Source: Myxococcales bacterium
Lineage (GTDB): Bacteria; Myxococcota_A; Bradymonadia; UBA7976; UBA1532
Assembly: GCA_020633435.1 (NCBI GenBank)
Contig: JACKDP010000001.1
Location: 1,178,001 to 1,242,000, forward strand
Direction of reading: 5' to 3'
Length of the DNA stretch: 64,000 nucleotides
In this document: piece by piece, positions 49,080 through 56,346 of the stretch
Layout: each line of letters starts with the position of its first letter
Position numbering within the stretch: position 1 is the first letter of the stretch
Notes under the pieces: generated by a model
Told to the model about the DNA's origin: nothing
Databases searched by the model: none
Seen by the model: only the letters and a program-made list of their open reading frames with translations
Program-made: the position numbers and the translations under genes

Positions 49080-49550
49080 TCAGTCCTGAACGCTGCCCGC
49101 GGCGAAGGCCGCGCACACCGCCTCGGCTCGGGGGCCCCGAGGCTGCAGGCGCAGCCGCCGACCGGCGCCCTCATGGGTGAGCGCCAGCCAGAGCACGTCA
49201 GCGGGCAGCACCTCGGGGGCGCGGCCAGGCCACTCGACGTAGCCGACGCCCTCGACCCCGAGCAGCTCCTCCAGGCCGAGGCCCAGCAGCTCGTCGGCGT
49301 CGCTGATGCGGTAGAGGTCGATGTGGTGCAGCGTCAGCCGCCCGGGGTGGGACTGCAGGATGGCGAAGGTGGGGCTGTTGACGTAGTGCCCCGGGGGCAC
49401 GTCGAGGCCGCGGGCGACGCCCTGGGCGAAGCACGTCTTGCCCGCGCCCAGGTCACCCACCGCGGCGATGACGTCGCCCTCCGCCAGCAGGCGGCCCAGG
49501 CGCTCCCCCGCCGCCCGGGTGGCGGCCTCGTCGGGCAGGAACCAGCTCAC
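49080..49550 (-). CDS. tsaE: tRNA t6A biosynthesis ATPase TsaE
   Basis: 156 residues. Walker A G-D-L-G-A-G-K-T is near residue 33; family motifs N-S-P-T-F and H-I-D-L-Y-R (Asp/Tyr of the TsaE signature) and the later E-W-P are present. TsaE is the P-loop ATPase that cooperates with TsaB and TsaD in attaching threonylcarbamoyl to A37 of tRNAs. GTG 49550 overlaps the stop of the NUDIX gene (GTGA). The L-threonylcarbamoyladenylate synthase tsaC lies in another operon in this window (57561-58172). Confidence 0.95.
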   Translation of the reverse strand: MSWFLPDEAATRAAGERLGRLLAEGDVIAAVGDLGAGKTCFAQGVARGLDVPPGHYVNSPTFAILQSHPGRLTLHHIDLYRISDADELLGLGLEELLGVEGVGYVEWPGRAPEVLPADVLWLALTHEGAGRRLRLQPRGPRAEAVCAAFAAGSVQD

Positions 49551-49966
49551 GGGCTCGCCGCCAGCAGCCGCCGCAGGCGCTCGACCACCGGCCGATCCGC
49601 CGGGGGCAGCGGCAGCTCGACGAGCTCGTCGAGGCGCAGCCAGCCGATCTCCGCCACCTCCAGGCACTGGGGGACGCCGGCCTCGATGCGCGCCTCGTAG
49701 ACGAGGAGGACGACCTCCTTCTCCGGGTACACATGGTGCCCGACGGCGAAGACGTCCCCCACGGCCACCTGCACGCCCAGCTCCTCGGCGATCTCGCGCC
49801 GCAGGGCGTCCGGGGGCGCCTCGCCGGGCTCCACCTTGCCGCCCGGGAACTCCCAGGCGTGGGCGAGGTGCGTGCCGGCGGGCCGCCGGCTCACGAGGAA
49901 GAGGTCGGCCTCGGGGCTGCCATGGGCCCCGCGGATGAGGCCCGCGGCCACCAGGATCCGCTTCAA
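49547..49966 (-). CDS. NUDIX hydrolase, MutT-like
   Basis: 139 residues with a complete Nudix box (G-G-K-V-E-P-G-E, then R-R-E-I-A-E-E-L-G, residues about 38-60). The N-terminal K-R-I-L-V-A-A-G-L-I-R and the early W-E-F-P-G segment are typical of the MutT/8-oxo-dGTP diphosphatase branch, which removes oxidised guanine nucleotides, though substrate specificity is not proven. The TTG start at 49966 overlaps the upstream stop by 4 nt (TTGA). It is followed directly by tsaE in a tight operon. Confidence 0.9.
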   Translation of the reverse strand: MKRILVAAGLIRGAHGSPEADLFLVSRRPAGTHLAHAWEFPGGKVEPGEAPPDALRREIAEELGVQVAVGDVFAVGHHVYPEKEVVLLVYEARIEAGVPQCLEVAEIGWLRLDELVELPLPPADRPVVERLRRLLAASP

Positions 49967-50241
49967 CGGCGGAAGCCCGGGCGGCCGGCCTGGGCGGAGG
50001 ACTCCACCCGCAGGCCGAGGATGGCGCTGTAGGGCAGGCACCAGGTGGCCTCGGCCGACTCGGCGGTGACGAACGCGTCGCCGAGGGTGATGTGGCGCAG
50101 CTTCGTGAGGGGCACCGGGCCGTTGGCGCCCACCAGGAGCAGGGCGAAGGCGCTGCCCTCTTCGGCGACGCCCCAGGCGTCGCCCTCCCCCTTCACCTCG
50201 GGGCGGGCAGCGAGCATGGCGGCAAGCAGGGTCTGGGTCAT
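49963..50241 (-). CDS. Small protein of unknown function (92 aa)
   Basis: 92 residues from ATG 50241, starting M-T-Q-T-L-L-A-A-M-L-A-A-R-P-E-V, a helix, followed by short beta strands (F-A-L-L-L-V-G; L-R-H-I-T-L-G-D-A-F). No signal peptide or catalytic motif. It lies between a Cys-rich lipoprotein gene and the NUDIX gene on the same strand, overlapping the latter by 4 nt, so it is part of the NUDIX-tsaE operon. I do not recognise the family. Confidence 0.55.
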   Translation of the reverse strand: MTQTLLAAMLAARPEVKGEGDAWGVAEEGSAFALLLVGANGPVPLTKLRHITLGDAFVTAESAEATWCLPYSAILGLRVESSAQAGRPGFRR

Positions 50242-50253
50242 GGGTCGTACTCG

Positions 50254-51597
50254 TCAGGGGTTGTGGTCGCACCTTCGGATGCAGAGCTGGTCGGTGACGT
50301 TGCCGTCCTGGTCTTCCAGATCGATGCAGTCGTAGCCCTGGGGGCACTCGTTGGGGGCCGGCTGGCAGCGCTCGAAGCAGAAGTCGCCGATGGGGTTCTC
50401 CTCTTCGTCCTGCAGCGAGAGGCAGCGGGCGGTGTCGCCGCACGACATCTCGCTCATCGGATCGCAGCCCTCCTCGCAGTGCCGGCCGGGGGCCAGGACG
50501 CACTGGCGGCTCGCCAGATCGCAGACCTCGCCGAAGCCGCAGTGGTAGTTGCCGCCGCAGCCGCGGTCGCGGCACGAGCCGCCCACGCACTCCTTCGTGG
50601 CGTCGCCGCAGTCGTTGTCGACCTGGCAGCCGGGCACGCACTGGCGCTGGTCCACGTCGCAGTAGGTCTCGCCCATGGGGCAGTCGGCGCTGGTCAGGCA
50701 GCCCCCGGGCACGCCGCAGTGGCCGCTGTCGTCGCAGACGCCGCCCGCGCCGCAGTCCCCGTCGCCCGCGCAGGGCGGGCCGCAGCGCAGGCCCTGGCAG
50801 ACCTCGCCGTTGGGGCAGGCCAGGTCGTTGCGGTCGCAGCCGGGCTGGCAGCGCGCCAGGGCGTCGTCGCAGAAGGCGTCGGGCGGGCAGTCGGCGTCCT
50901 CGGCGCAGCCGCGCAGGGCCCCGCAGTCGTTGGCGTCGGGCACGCAGACCTGGGCGCCGCCGAGCTCCTGGCAGGTGTAGCCGGGGCCGAGGCCGTCGCA
51001 CGTCGCCTGGCCCGTGCAGCCCCGCAGGCAGTGGGTCAGGCCGGCGTCGCCCACCGGGGCGCAGACGTCGTTGCGCCGCTCGCAGGCCGACGCGTCGGCG
51101 CAGCGCCCGCAGGGCGCCACCCGAGGCGTGCAGGTACCCGTGCAGCCATCGCAGTACTCCTGGGGCGAGCACTGCAGGTCCCGCTGGCAGGGGTTGCCCG
51201 CCGCCGCGACGCAGTAGCCCGTGCAGGCGCAGACCTCGCCCGCGCCGCAGGCCGCCGCGTCCGCGCTGCACGCCGTGCGGGGCAGGCAGACGCCCCGGTC
51301 GGCGCAGCGGGCGCTGGGCCCGCACTCGGCGTCGTCGTCGCAGCCCGGCAGGCAGGCGCCCTCATGGCAGAGCGTCCCGGCCGGGCAGGCCTGGTCGTCC
51401 ATGCAGGAGGCCATGCCGCCGCCCGCGCCGCCAGCCCGCCGCCCCGCCGCCCGCGCCGCGCCGCCGCCCGCGCCGCCCGCGCCGCCGCCGGCCCCGCCGG
51501 CCCCCACCCCCGCGTCGCCGGAGGCGCTGCCGCCCCCGTCATCACAGGCGGCGAGCGCCAGCAGCAGGGCGAGCGGGATGAGGCGGGCGAAGTGCAT
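50254..51597 (-). CDS. Cysteine-rich lipoprotein (447 aa)
   Basis: The signal peptide ends L-A-A-C near residue 17 (ATG 51597, GGAG upstream). A Gly/Ala-rich linker (about residues 20-60) precedes a long block of about 14 short Cys-rich units of the type C-x-x-D-x-x-C-x-x-G-x-x-C-x-x-G-x-C (about 60-440), like those of the giant lipoprotein at 42049 but fewer and less regular. It lacks a PPC domain. The encoded linker contains a short Ala/Arg stretch as if locally frameshifted. It is probably surface-exposed; a specific partner is not apparent. Confidence 0.8.
   Translation of the reverse strand: MHFARLIPLALLLALAACDDGGGSASGDAGVGAGGAGGGAGGAGGGAARAAGRRAGGAGGGMASCMDDQACPAGTLCHEGACLPGCDDDAECGPSARCADRGVCLPRTACSADAAACGAGEVCACTGYCVAAAGNPCQRDLQCSPQEYCDGCTGTCTPRVAPCGRCADASACERRNDVCAPVGDAGLTHCLRGCTGQATCDGLGPGYTCQELGGAQVCVPDANDCGALRGCAEDADCPPDAFCDDALARCQPGCDRNDLACPNGEVCQGLRCGPPCAGDGDCGAGGVCDDSGHCGVPGGCLTSADCPMGETYCDVDQRQCVPGCQVDNDCGDATKECVGGSCRDRGCGGNYHCGFGEVCDLASRQCVLAPGRHCEEGCDPMSEMSCGDTARCLSLQDEEENPIGDFCFERCQPAPNECPQGYDCIDLEDQDGNVTDQLCIRRCDHNP
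51415..51530 (-). repeat. Gly/Ala-coding GGC/GCG low-complexity tract
   Basis: An extremely GC-rich, slippage-prone run encoding the Gly/Ala linker of the Cys-rich lipoprotein. A middle segment reads A-A-R-A-A-G-R-R in frame, whereas a shifted frame reads like the flanking Gly/Ala pattern, suggesting paired compensating indels. Confidence 0.6.
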
Positions 51598-51649
51598 GAG
51601 GCGTGACTCCACGTCCAACGGCTTGATCAAGCAGGGAAAACGGCCGGGC

Positions 51650-53515
51650 TCAGCGAATCTGGAACGGCAGCGTGACCTTGTGGTTGGTGCCGTCGAAGGG
51701 CGGGACCTTCACGCCGCCGAGGGCCTGCCGGACGCAGGAGTTGCCCCGGCCGCTGCCCCCGATGAGCTGGGTGTTGATGAGGCTGCCGGTGGGCAGGACC
51801 GTCACCTTGACCTCGACGCTGTGCAGGCTCGGATCGCGGCGGGCCTCGTCCTCCAGGCACTTGACGAGCTGGCCGCTGCGCTTCTGGAGGGCGCGATCGA
51901 AGGCGGCGCGATCGAAGCCCGCGCCCGTGCCGGCCCCCAGGGCCAGCTCGCTCTGCTCGGCCAGGCGGGCCTCCCGCGCGATCTGGCGGGCCTCCTCCTG
52001 GGCGCGCTTCGTGGCGGCGGCGTCGCTCTCGACCTTCTGGCGGGCCTTCTTCTCGGCCACCGTCTCGGGCAGCTCCTCGGGGAGCGACACCGCCGGCAGC
52101 GACCCCTGGATGGGCGTCACGAGCTGGTCGAGGAAGGCCTTGGTCGGCGTCGGCAGGGTGGACTGGTACCACATGAAGCCGCCCGCCCCGGCGCCCGCGA
52201 GCAGGAGCGGCAGGCCCACCGTCAGGAAGAGGATGCGGTTGCGGCGGCGGGCCCGGGCGCGCGCGGCGGCCTCGGCGCGCTTCTTCTCGCGCTCCGCCTT
52301 CTCATGGGCCCAGGCGCGCAGGTCCTCCTCGAACGCGGGGAACTCGGCCAGCCCGAGGCGGCGGTCCGTCTCGAGGTCGTACAGGGTGGTGTCGGCCGTG
52401 ATCTCTTCGTCGAAGAGCTGCTTGACCACCTCTTTGCGGTTGAAGGGCCCGAAGTCCGTGCCGCCGCGATCCACCAGCCAGCGCTGGAGCGAGCCGTCAT
52501 CGGCCGGGCCGTCCTCGACGTCGCCGGCGAGCCCGGGCACCGCGGGGGCGTCGGGCGGCGGAGGCAGCGCGGCCGTCGGGGCGGGCGGGGGCCCACCCGG
52601 CGAGACGACCTCCAGGGACTCGTCGCCGCCGTCGCGCACGACGGCCACCGCCTCGGAGAGCACCTGCTTGAGGGCCTTCGGATCGGGCAGGGCGTCGGGG
52701 CGCGTGCGGTCGATGGCGCGGCCGATGATCGCCACGATGTCGGCGGGCAGGCCCTCGCGGACCTCGTTGAGCAGCGCCTCGGTGGCCGGGCGGCCGGCCA
52801 GCAGCGACAGGAGCATCAGCCCCAGCGCCCGCATGTCGGCGTCCACGACGGCGACGTCGGTGCCCACCGGGAAGGCGCGATCCCAGCGGTCGAGCCGGGA
52901 GGCCGTCGCCGCCAGGGCGCCGCGCACCTCGGCCAGGCCGAACTCGGCGACGCGTACCCGCCCGGAACGACTGATGAAAACGGCGGACGGGCGCAGCGTG
53001 CCGTGGCCCAGATCCCCCGCCCCGATGAGGGCGTTGCAGACGTGGGCCACCAGGTTGTAGGCGCCCTTGAGGCCGAAGCGCTTGCCGGCCTCGGCCTTGC
53101 GCTCCAGCACCGCCGTCAGCGGCCGGCCGTCCACGTGCTCGCGGGCCAGGTAGCGGCGGCTGCCCTCCTTGCCCACGCCGAAGGTGCCGACGATGTTGCG
53201 GTGGTTGAGGGCCGTCGCCTCCTTCACCGCAGCCCGCAGCTTCTCCGTCGTGCTCCGGTCGTTGGCGATGGCGGGGTTGAAGAGCAGGATGACGATGCGC
53301 TTGCCGCTGCGCTCGTCCACCGCCTGCCAGGCGGTGCCCACGCCGTCCTCGCCCAGGCGCTCGTCGAGCACGAACCGGCCGCCGAGGGTGTCCCCGGGCT
53401 TGACGGGCTCGGCGGGGAGCGGCGGCCGGCCGCCGGCGTCGTCTTCGGCCCGGCCGGCCCCGCGCGCTTCATCAGGGGGGGGCGGCGGCAACGCGCCCGT
53501 GTCCGCGGTCTCCAC
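51650..53515 (-). CDS. Pseudokinase-GYF-TM-AgmX/PglI-type (TonB-like) C-terminal protein
   Basis: 621 residues from GTG 53515 (GGAGAG upstream). An acidic/Pro-rich N-tail precedes a kinase-fold domain (about 43-300) that looks inactive: the VAIK Lys is Leu77, the HRD Asp is Thr173 (H-G-T-L-R-P), the following Asn is Ala178, and DFG Asp is Glu191 (E-F-G). A GYF-like domain follows (about 340-395; W-L-V-D-R-G, G-P-F-N-R), then a basic coiled-coil stretch, one transmembrane helix (about 425-445), a periplasmic linker, and a C-terminal domain of about 90 residues with one Cys pair (K-C-L near its start; G-N-S-C-V-R; P-P-F-D-G), like the AgmX/PglI/TonB-type domain of Myxococcus gliding proteins. 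It is followed 2 nt after a small lipoprotein gene. Confidence 0.75.
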   Translation of the reverse strand: METADTGALPPPPPDEARGAGRAEDDAGGRPPLPAEPVKPGDTLGGRFVLDERLGEDGVGTAWQAVDERSGKRIVILLFNPAIANDRSTTEKLRAAVKEATALNHRNIVGTFGVGKEGSRRYLAREHVDGRPLTAVLERKAEAGKRFGLKGAYNLVAHVCNALIGAGDLGHGTLRPSAVFISRSGRVRVAEFGLAEVRGALAATASRLDRWDRAFPVGTDVAVVDADMRALGLMLLSLLAGRPATEALLNEVREGLPADIVAIIGRAIDRTRPDALPDPKALKQVLSEAVAVVRDGGDESLEVVSPGGPPPAPTAALPPPPDAPAVPGLAGDVEDGPADDGSLQRWLVDRGGTDFGPFNRKEVVKQLFDEEITADTTLYDLETDRRLGLAEFPAFEEDLRAWAHEKAEREKKRAEAAARARARRRNRILFLTVGLPLLLAGAGAGGFMWYQSTLPTPTKAFLDQLVTPIQGSLPAVSLPEELPETVAEKKARQKVESDAAATKRAQEEARQIAREARLAEQSELALGAGTGAGFDRAAFDRALQKRSGQLVKCLEDEARRDPSLHSVEVKVTVLPTGSLINTQLIGGSGRGNSCVRQALGGVKVPPFDGTNHKVTLPFQIR

Positions 53516-53517
53516 CG

Positions 53518-53952
53518 TCAGCTCTCCACCGGTTCGGACTCGAAGAGATCGACCAGCCAGGACTCATCGATGCGGCGCACCACGATGCGCCACGTCCGGC
53601 CGGCCAGCGGCCCGACCACCACGCGGCGATCGTCGGCGAGGCTCGCCTTGTCGAGGATGGCCCGCTGGGGCAGGTCGAGCTCGAACTGCCAGCCCGGCCG
53701 CACGGCCAGCACCCGGGCGGCCTCCTCGGCGGCCGCATCCGGGGCCACGCCCAGCTCGGCCGCGAGGTGGCTGCGGGCGGCGGGCGTGAGCACCTGCCAC
53801 ACCACGTCGCTGCGCCCCGCGCGGATGCCGGCGACGAAGCGCTCGTAGGCGACAACGGCCGGATCCTTCTCGCGGCGGGCGCACCCGGGCGTAGCGACCA
53901 GGGCGAGCGCGAGGAGGCTCCAGGGGACGACGGGCAGGGCTAGGCGACGCAC
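53518..53952 (-). CDS. Small predicted lipoprotein (144 aa)
   Basis: GTG 53952 gives a signal peptide (L-P-V-V-P-W-S-L-L-A-L-A-L-V-A-T-P-G-C) with a lipobox-like Cys near residue 26, though T-P-G-C is atypical. The rest, about 115 residues, contains an N-terminal helix region, a conserved-looking W-Q-V-L-T-P segment, and beta strands ending W-R-I-V-V-R-R-I. It is 2 nt upstream of the pseudokinase-GYF gene on the same strand and probably co-transcribed. Family unknown. The weak upstream SD leaves the start uncertain. Confidence 0.6.
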   Translation of the reverse strand: MRRLALPVVPWSLLALALVATPGCARREKDPAVVAYERFVAGIRAGRSDVVWQVLTPAARSHLAAELGVAPDAAAEEAARVLAVRPGWQFELDLPQRAILDKASLADDRRVVVGPLAGRTWRIVVRRIDESWLVDLFESEPVES

Positions 53953-54031
53953 GGGGTGATTCTGCCCGTCGCGGTGGCGTGCACGCAACCGGTCGTTGAC
54001 GGAGGGGCCGGCAGACGGGTACTCCCAAGGC

Positions 54032-54694
54032 ATGCGCGTGCTCTCCATCGCCGTCCTCCTCTGCCTCTCGGCCCTCACCGGCTGCGAGGAGAACCTCGAT
54101 CCGGCCACGCCCCAGGGCGCGATGCACCAGCTCCGCGACGCGGTGATGGCCCGGGACGCCAACGCCATCCTGGCGCGCAGCTCGGCCCAGACGCACCAGC
54201 GCCTCGCCGAGCTGCACACGCTCCTCAAGGAGCAGCGGCAGGCCATCGCCGAGCGCTACCCCGAGGAGCACCGGGCGGCCGCCCGCACCGCCTACCCCCC
54301 CGGGGTGCTGGAGGCCGCCGACACCGAGGCGCTCTTCCAGGCCCTCGTCACCAGCCGCCTGGCGGCCCTGGAGACGACGGACGGGCTGCGCTACGGCCTG
54401 ACGGTCATGGGCACGCCCACGACCGATGGCGAGCACAGCCAGGTCTCCACCCAGAGCGGCGAGACGTTCGAGTTCGTCCTCGAAGACGGCCGCTACGTCA
54501 CCACGACGTTCGAGCGCACGCTGGCCCGCAACCTGGAGCGCGCCCGCATCTACCAGCAGACGCTCACCGAAAACCTCAAGGTCTTCGAGGAGTTGAAGCG
54601 GCGGGAGGCCAACCGGAAGGCCAAAGAAGCGGCAGCGGCGCCGGGGTCAGATGGGGCGCCAGCCGAGCCCGCCGCACCGGCCCCACCCCCCTGA
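54032..54694 (+). CDS. Predicted lipoprotein (220 aa)
   Basis: ATG 54032 gives a standard signal peptide with lipobox L-S-A-L-T-G-C near residue 18. The mature region (about residues 20-195) is helical with a conserved-looking beta strand (F-E-F-V-L-E-D-G-R-Y-V-T-T-T-F); the C-terminal 25 residues are Ala/Pro-rich and low in complexity. It is divergent from the minus-strand lipoprotein gene (79-nt gap). Its 3' end overlaps the convergent ComEA-like gene by 119 nt, but only the low-complexity tail lies in the overlap. Confidence 0.75.
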   Translation: MRVLSIAVLLCLSALTGCEENLDPATPQGAMHQLRDAVMARDANAILARSSAQTHQRLAELHTLLKEQRQAIAERYPEEHRAAARTAYPPGVLEAADTEALFQALVTSRLAALETTDGLRYGLTVMGTPTTDGEHSQVSTQSGETFEFVLEDGRYVTTTFERTLARNLERARIYQQTLTENLKVFEELKRREANRKAKEAAAAPGSDGAPAEPAAPAPPP

Positions 54695-55112
54695 CGCGCT
54701 CCAGATCGGCCAGGCGCGCGTAGGGCCGCCCGGCCACGACCCGGGCCGCCAGCGCCGGCCCCAGCCCCGAGACCGCCCGCAGCTCGTCCACCGTCGCCTG
54801 GTTCACGTCGAGCGGCACGCCCAGCGCGAGGCGCAGCGGCGCCGGCAGGGGCGTGACCCGCGTCCGGCACCCCGCCGGCCCCTCCTCGACGCGCAGTCGG
54901 CTGCCCGGGTGGATGGGGGCGTCCGGCGGGCAGCGCACCAGCGTCGCCACCAGGGGCCCTACCCCGTGGTGCAGCGTCAGCACGCCGCCGTCATCGATGC
55001 CCACCGCGTCCACCCAGGGCCGCGCCTCGCCGCCGGGCTGCCCCAGGCGGGCCTGCCCCGCCACCACCGCCGCCGCCAGGGCGAGCGCCCCGACCCCATG
55101 TCGTGCCCACAT
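54576..55112 (-). CDS. ComEA-like helix-hairpin-helix protein
   Basis: 178 residues, ATG 55112 with GGAGG upstream. A signal-like hydrophobic N-terminus is followed by an unusual 70-residue region and then the ComEA-type domain (about residues 98-158): V-N-Q-A-T-V-D-E-L, G-L-G-P-A-L-A-A-R-V-V-A-G-R-P-Y, L-A-D-L-E-R-V-R-G-V-G, two consecutive helix-hairpin-helix units that bind DNA non-specifically. ComEA-like proteins act in natural DNA uptake at the cell surface, but homologues occur in other roles. The final ~20 residues lie in the convergent overlap and are Pro-rich. Confidence 0.75.
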   Translation of the reverse strand: MWARHGVGALALAAAVVAGQARLGQPGGEARPWVDAVGIDDGGVLTLHHGVGPLVATLVRCPPDAPIHPGSRLRVEEGPAGCRTRVTPLPAPLRLALGVPLDVNQATVDELRAVSGLGPALAARVVAGRPYARLADLERVRGVGPVRRARLAPHLTPAPLPLLWPSGWPPAASTPRRP

Positions 55113-55191
55113 GCTGCACCTCCGTTCTCTCTTTCGGTCAGCGGCGGCGCGTGTCGCAGAGAAAGTGCAGGTGGGGCGAAGAAAGTGCGGC

Positions 55192-55899
55192 TCAGGCGCC
55201 CTGGAGGGCCGCGCGCAGGGCCCCGGCGCGGTCGGCGAAGACGCCGGTGACGCCGGCGGTGGCCAGCGCCCGGGCCTGGGCCGGGTCGTTCACCGTCCAG
55301 ACGTGGATGGCCACCCCGCGGGCGCGGCAGAGGGCGATCCGGGCCGGCGTCAGCAGGCCCATGTGGGGGTGCCAGGCGGCGGCGTCCAGCCGGTCCAGCT
55401 CGGCGGCGAGCGTGGCGTCGTCGGCCAGCGTCTCCACCAGGTAGGCCCGCGGCAGCTCGGGGGCCCGCACGCGCGCCGCGGCCATGGCGTCCGCCGAGAA
55501 GCTGGAGAGCAGGATGGGCGCCGGCGGCCGGGCGCGCAGGGTGGCGAGCACCGCGTCGAGGGCCGACGCGTCCTTGATCTCGACGTTGATGGGCATGGCC
55601 CCCGCGACGCGGTCGAGGACCCAGGCCAGCGTCGGCATCGTCTCGCCGCCCCGCAGCGGCAGGGCCAGCAGCCGATCGGCGGGCTCGTCCGCCAGCACCA
55701 GGTCTTCGCCGCCCGCCGCCAGGCGGCCCGTCGTCTCGTCGTGGAAGACCAGCGGCACGCCGTCGGCGCTCACATGCACGTCCAGCTCGATGCCGTCGGC
55801 GGCCTCCGCGAGGGCGCGCTCGAAGGCGGGCCGGGTGTTCTCGAGCGGGCCGCCCGCGCCGTGGCTGCCCCGGTGGGCCCAGAGCTTGAGGCCGCTCAT
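55192..55899 (-). CDS. Glycerophosphodiester phosphodiesterase
   Basis: 235 residues with a full GDPD TIM-barrel signature: A-H-R-G near residue 9, P-L-E-N-T, E-L-D-V-H and F-H-D near residues 45-60 (metal/catalytic Glu, Asp, His), V-E-I-K near 105, and V-W-T-V-N near the C-terminus. It hydrolyses glycerophosphodiesters to glycerol-3-phosphate and alcohol. No signal peptide is apparent, so a cytoplasmic role in lipid turnover is likely. ATG 55899 overlaps the crcB stop (ATGA), so it is the second gene of a crcB-gdpd operon. Confidence 0.94.
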   Translation of the reverse strand: MSGLKLWAHRGSHGAGGPLENTRPAFERALAEAADGIELDVHVSADGVPLVFHDETTGRLAAGGEDLVLADEPADRLLALPLRGGETMPTLAWVLDRVAGAMPINVEIKDASALDAVLATLRARPPAPILLSSFSADAMAAARVRAPELPRAYLVETLADDATLAAELDRLDAAAWHPHMGLLTPARIALCRARGVAIHVWTVNDPAQARALATAGVTGVFADRAGALRAALQGA

Positions 55900-56270
55900 G
55901 CCAGCCGCCCCCCGCACCAGAGGCCCGCCGCCGCCGCCGCCAGGCCCAGCCCGATGTTCAGGGCCAGGTTCAGCAGGCCCAGCGCCGGGGCGACGCGCCA
56001 GGCGCTGATGCTCTCGACGCTGAAGGTGCTGAACGTGGTGAGGCCGCCCAGGACGCCCGCGGTGACGCCCGCGCGGACGGCCGGCGGCCAGGACGGCTGC
56101 CGCGCGAAGATGGGCACGAGCAGCCCCAGCACGAAGCTGCCGGCCAGGTTCACCCCGAGGGTGGCCCAGGGCAGCGCGGCCCCCGGCCACGCCCGGGCGA
56201 CCCCCACCGTCGCCCCCCAGCGGGTCATGGCCCCCAGGCCCCCGCCGATGAAGACAGCCAACGCGGTCAT
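55896..56270 (-). CDS. crcB: Fluoride channel/exporter CrcB (Fluc)
   Basis: 124 residues with four membrane helices, the standard size. Signatures: G-G-G-L-G-A-M-T-R-W near the N-terminus, N-L-A-G-S-F-V-L-G (the conserved Asn) near residue 47, G-G-L-T-T-F-S-T-F near 85 (Phe-Thr-Ser channel-lining region). Dimers export fluoride passively. ATG 56270 is preceded by GGAGGAG. I looked for the fluoride riboswitch (crcB motif) upstream and did not find it. Divergent from hutI. Confidence 0.95.
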   Translation of the reverse strand: MTALAVFIGGGLGAMTRWGATVGVARAWPGAALPWATLGVNLAGSFVLGLLVPIFARQPSWPPAVRAGVTAGVLGGLTTFSTFSVESISAWRVAPALGLLNLALNIGLGLAAAAAGLWCGGRLA

Positions 56271-56346
56271 GGGCTCCTCCTCCGGTGCGCGTGCCGGTAG
56301 TCTTGGCGGGCGGTCGCTCGTTGTCCAGCGCCGCGGCAGGAGGCCG

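Noticed and set aside
56271..56346. Fluoride riboswitch upstream of crcB
   Set aside because: The conserved motif elements of the fluoride riboswitch were not found in the 76-nt leader.
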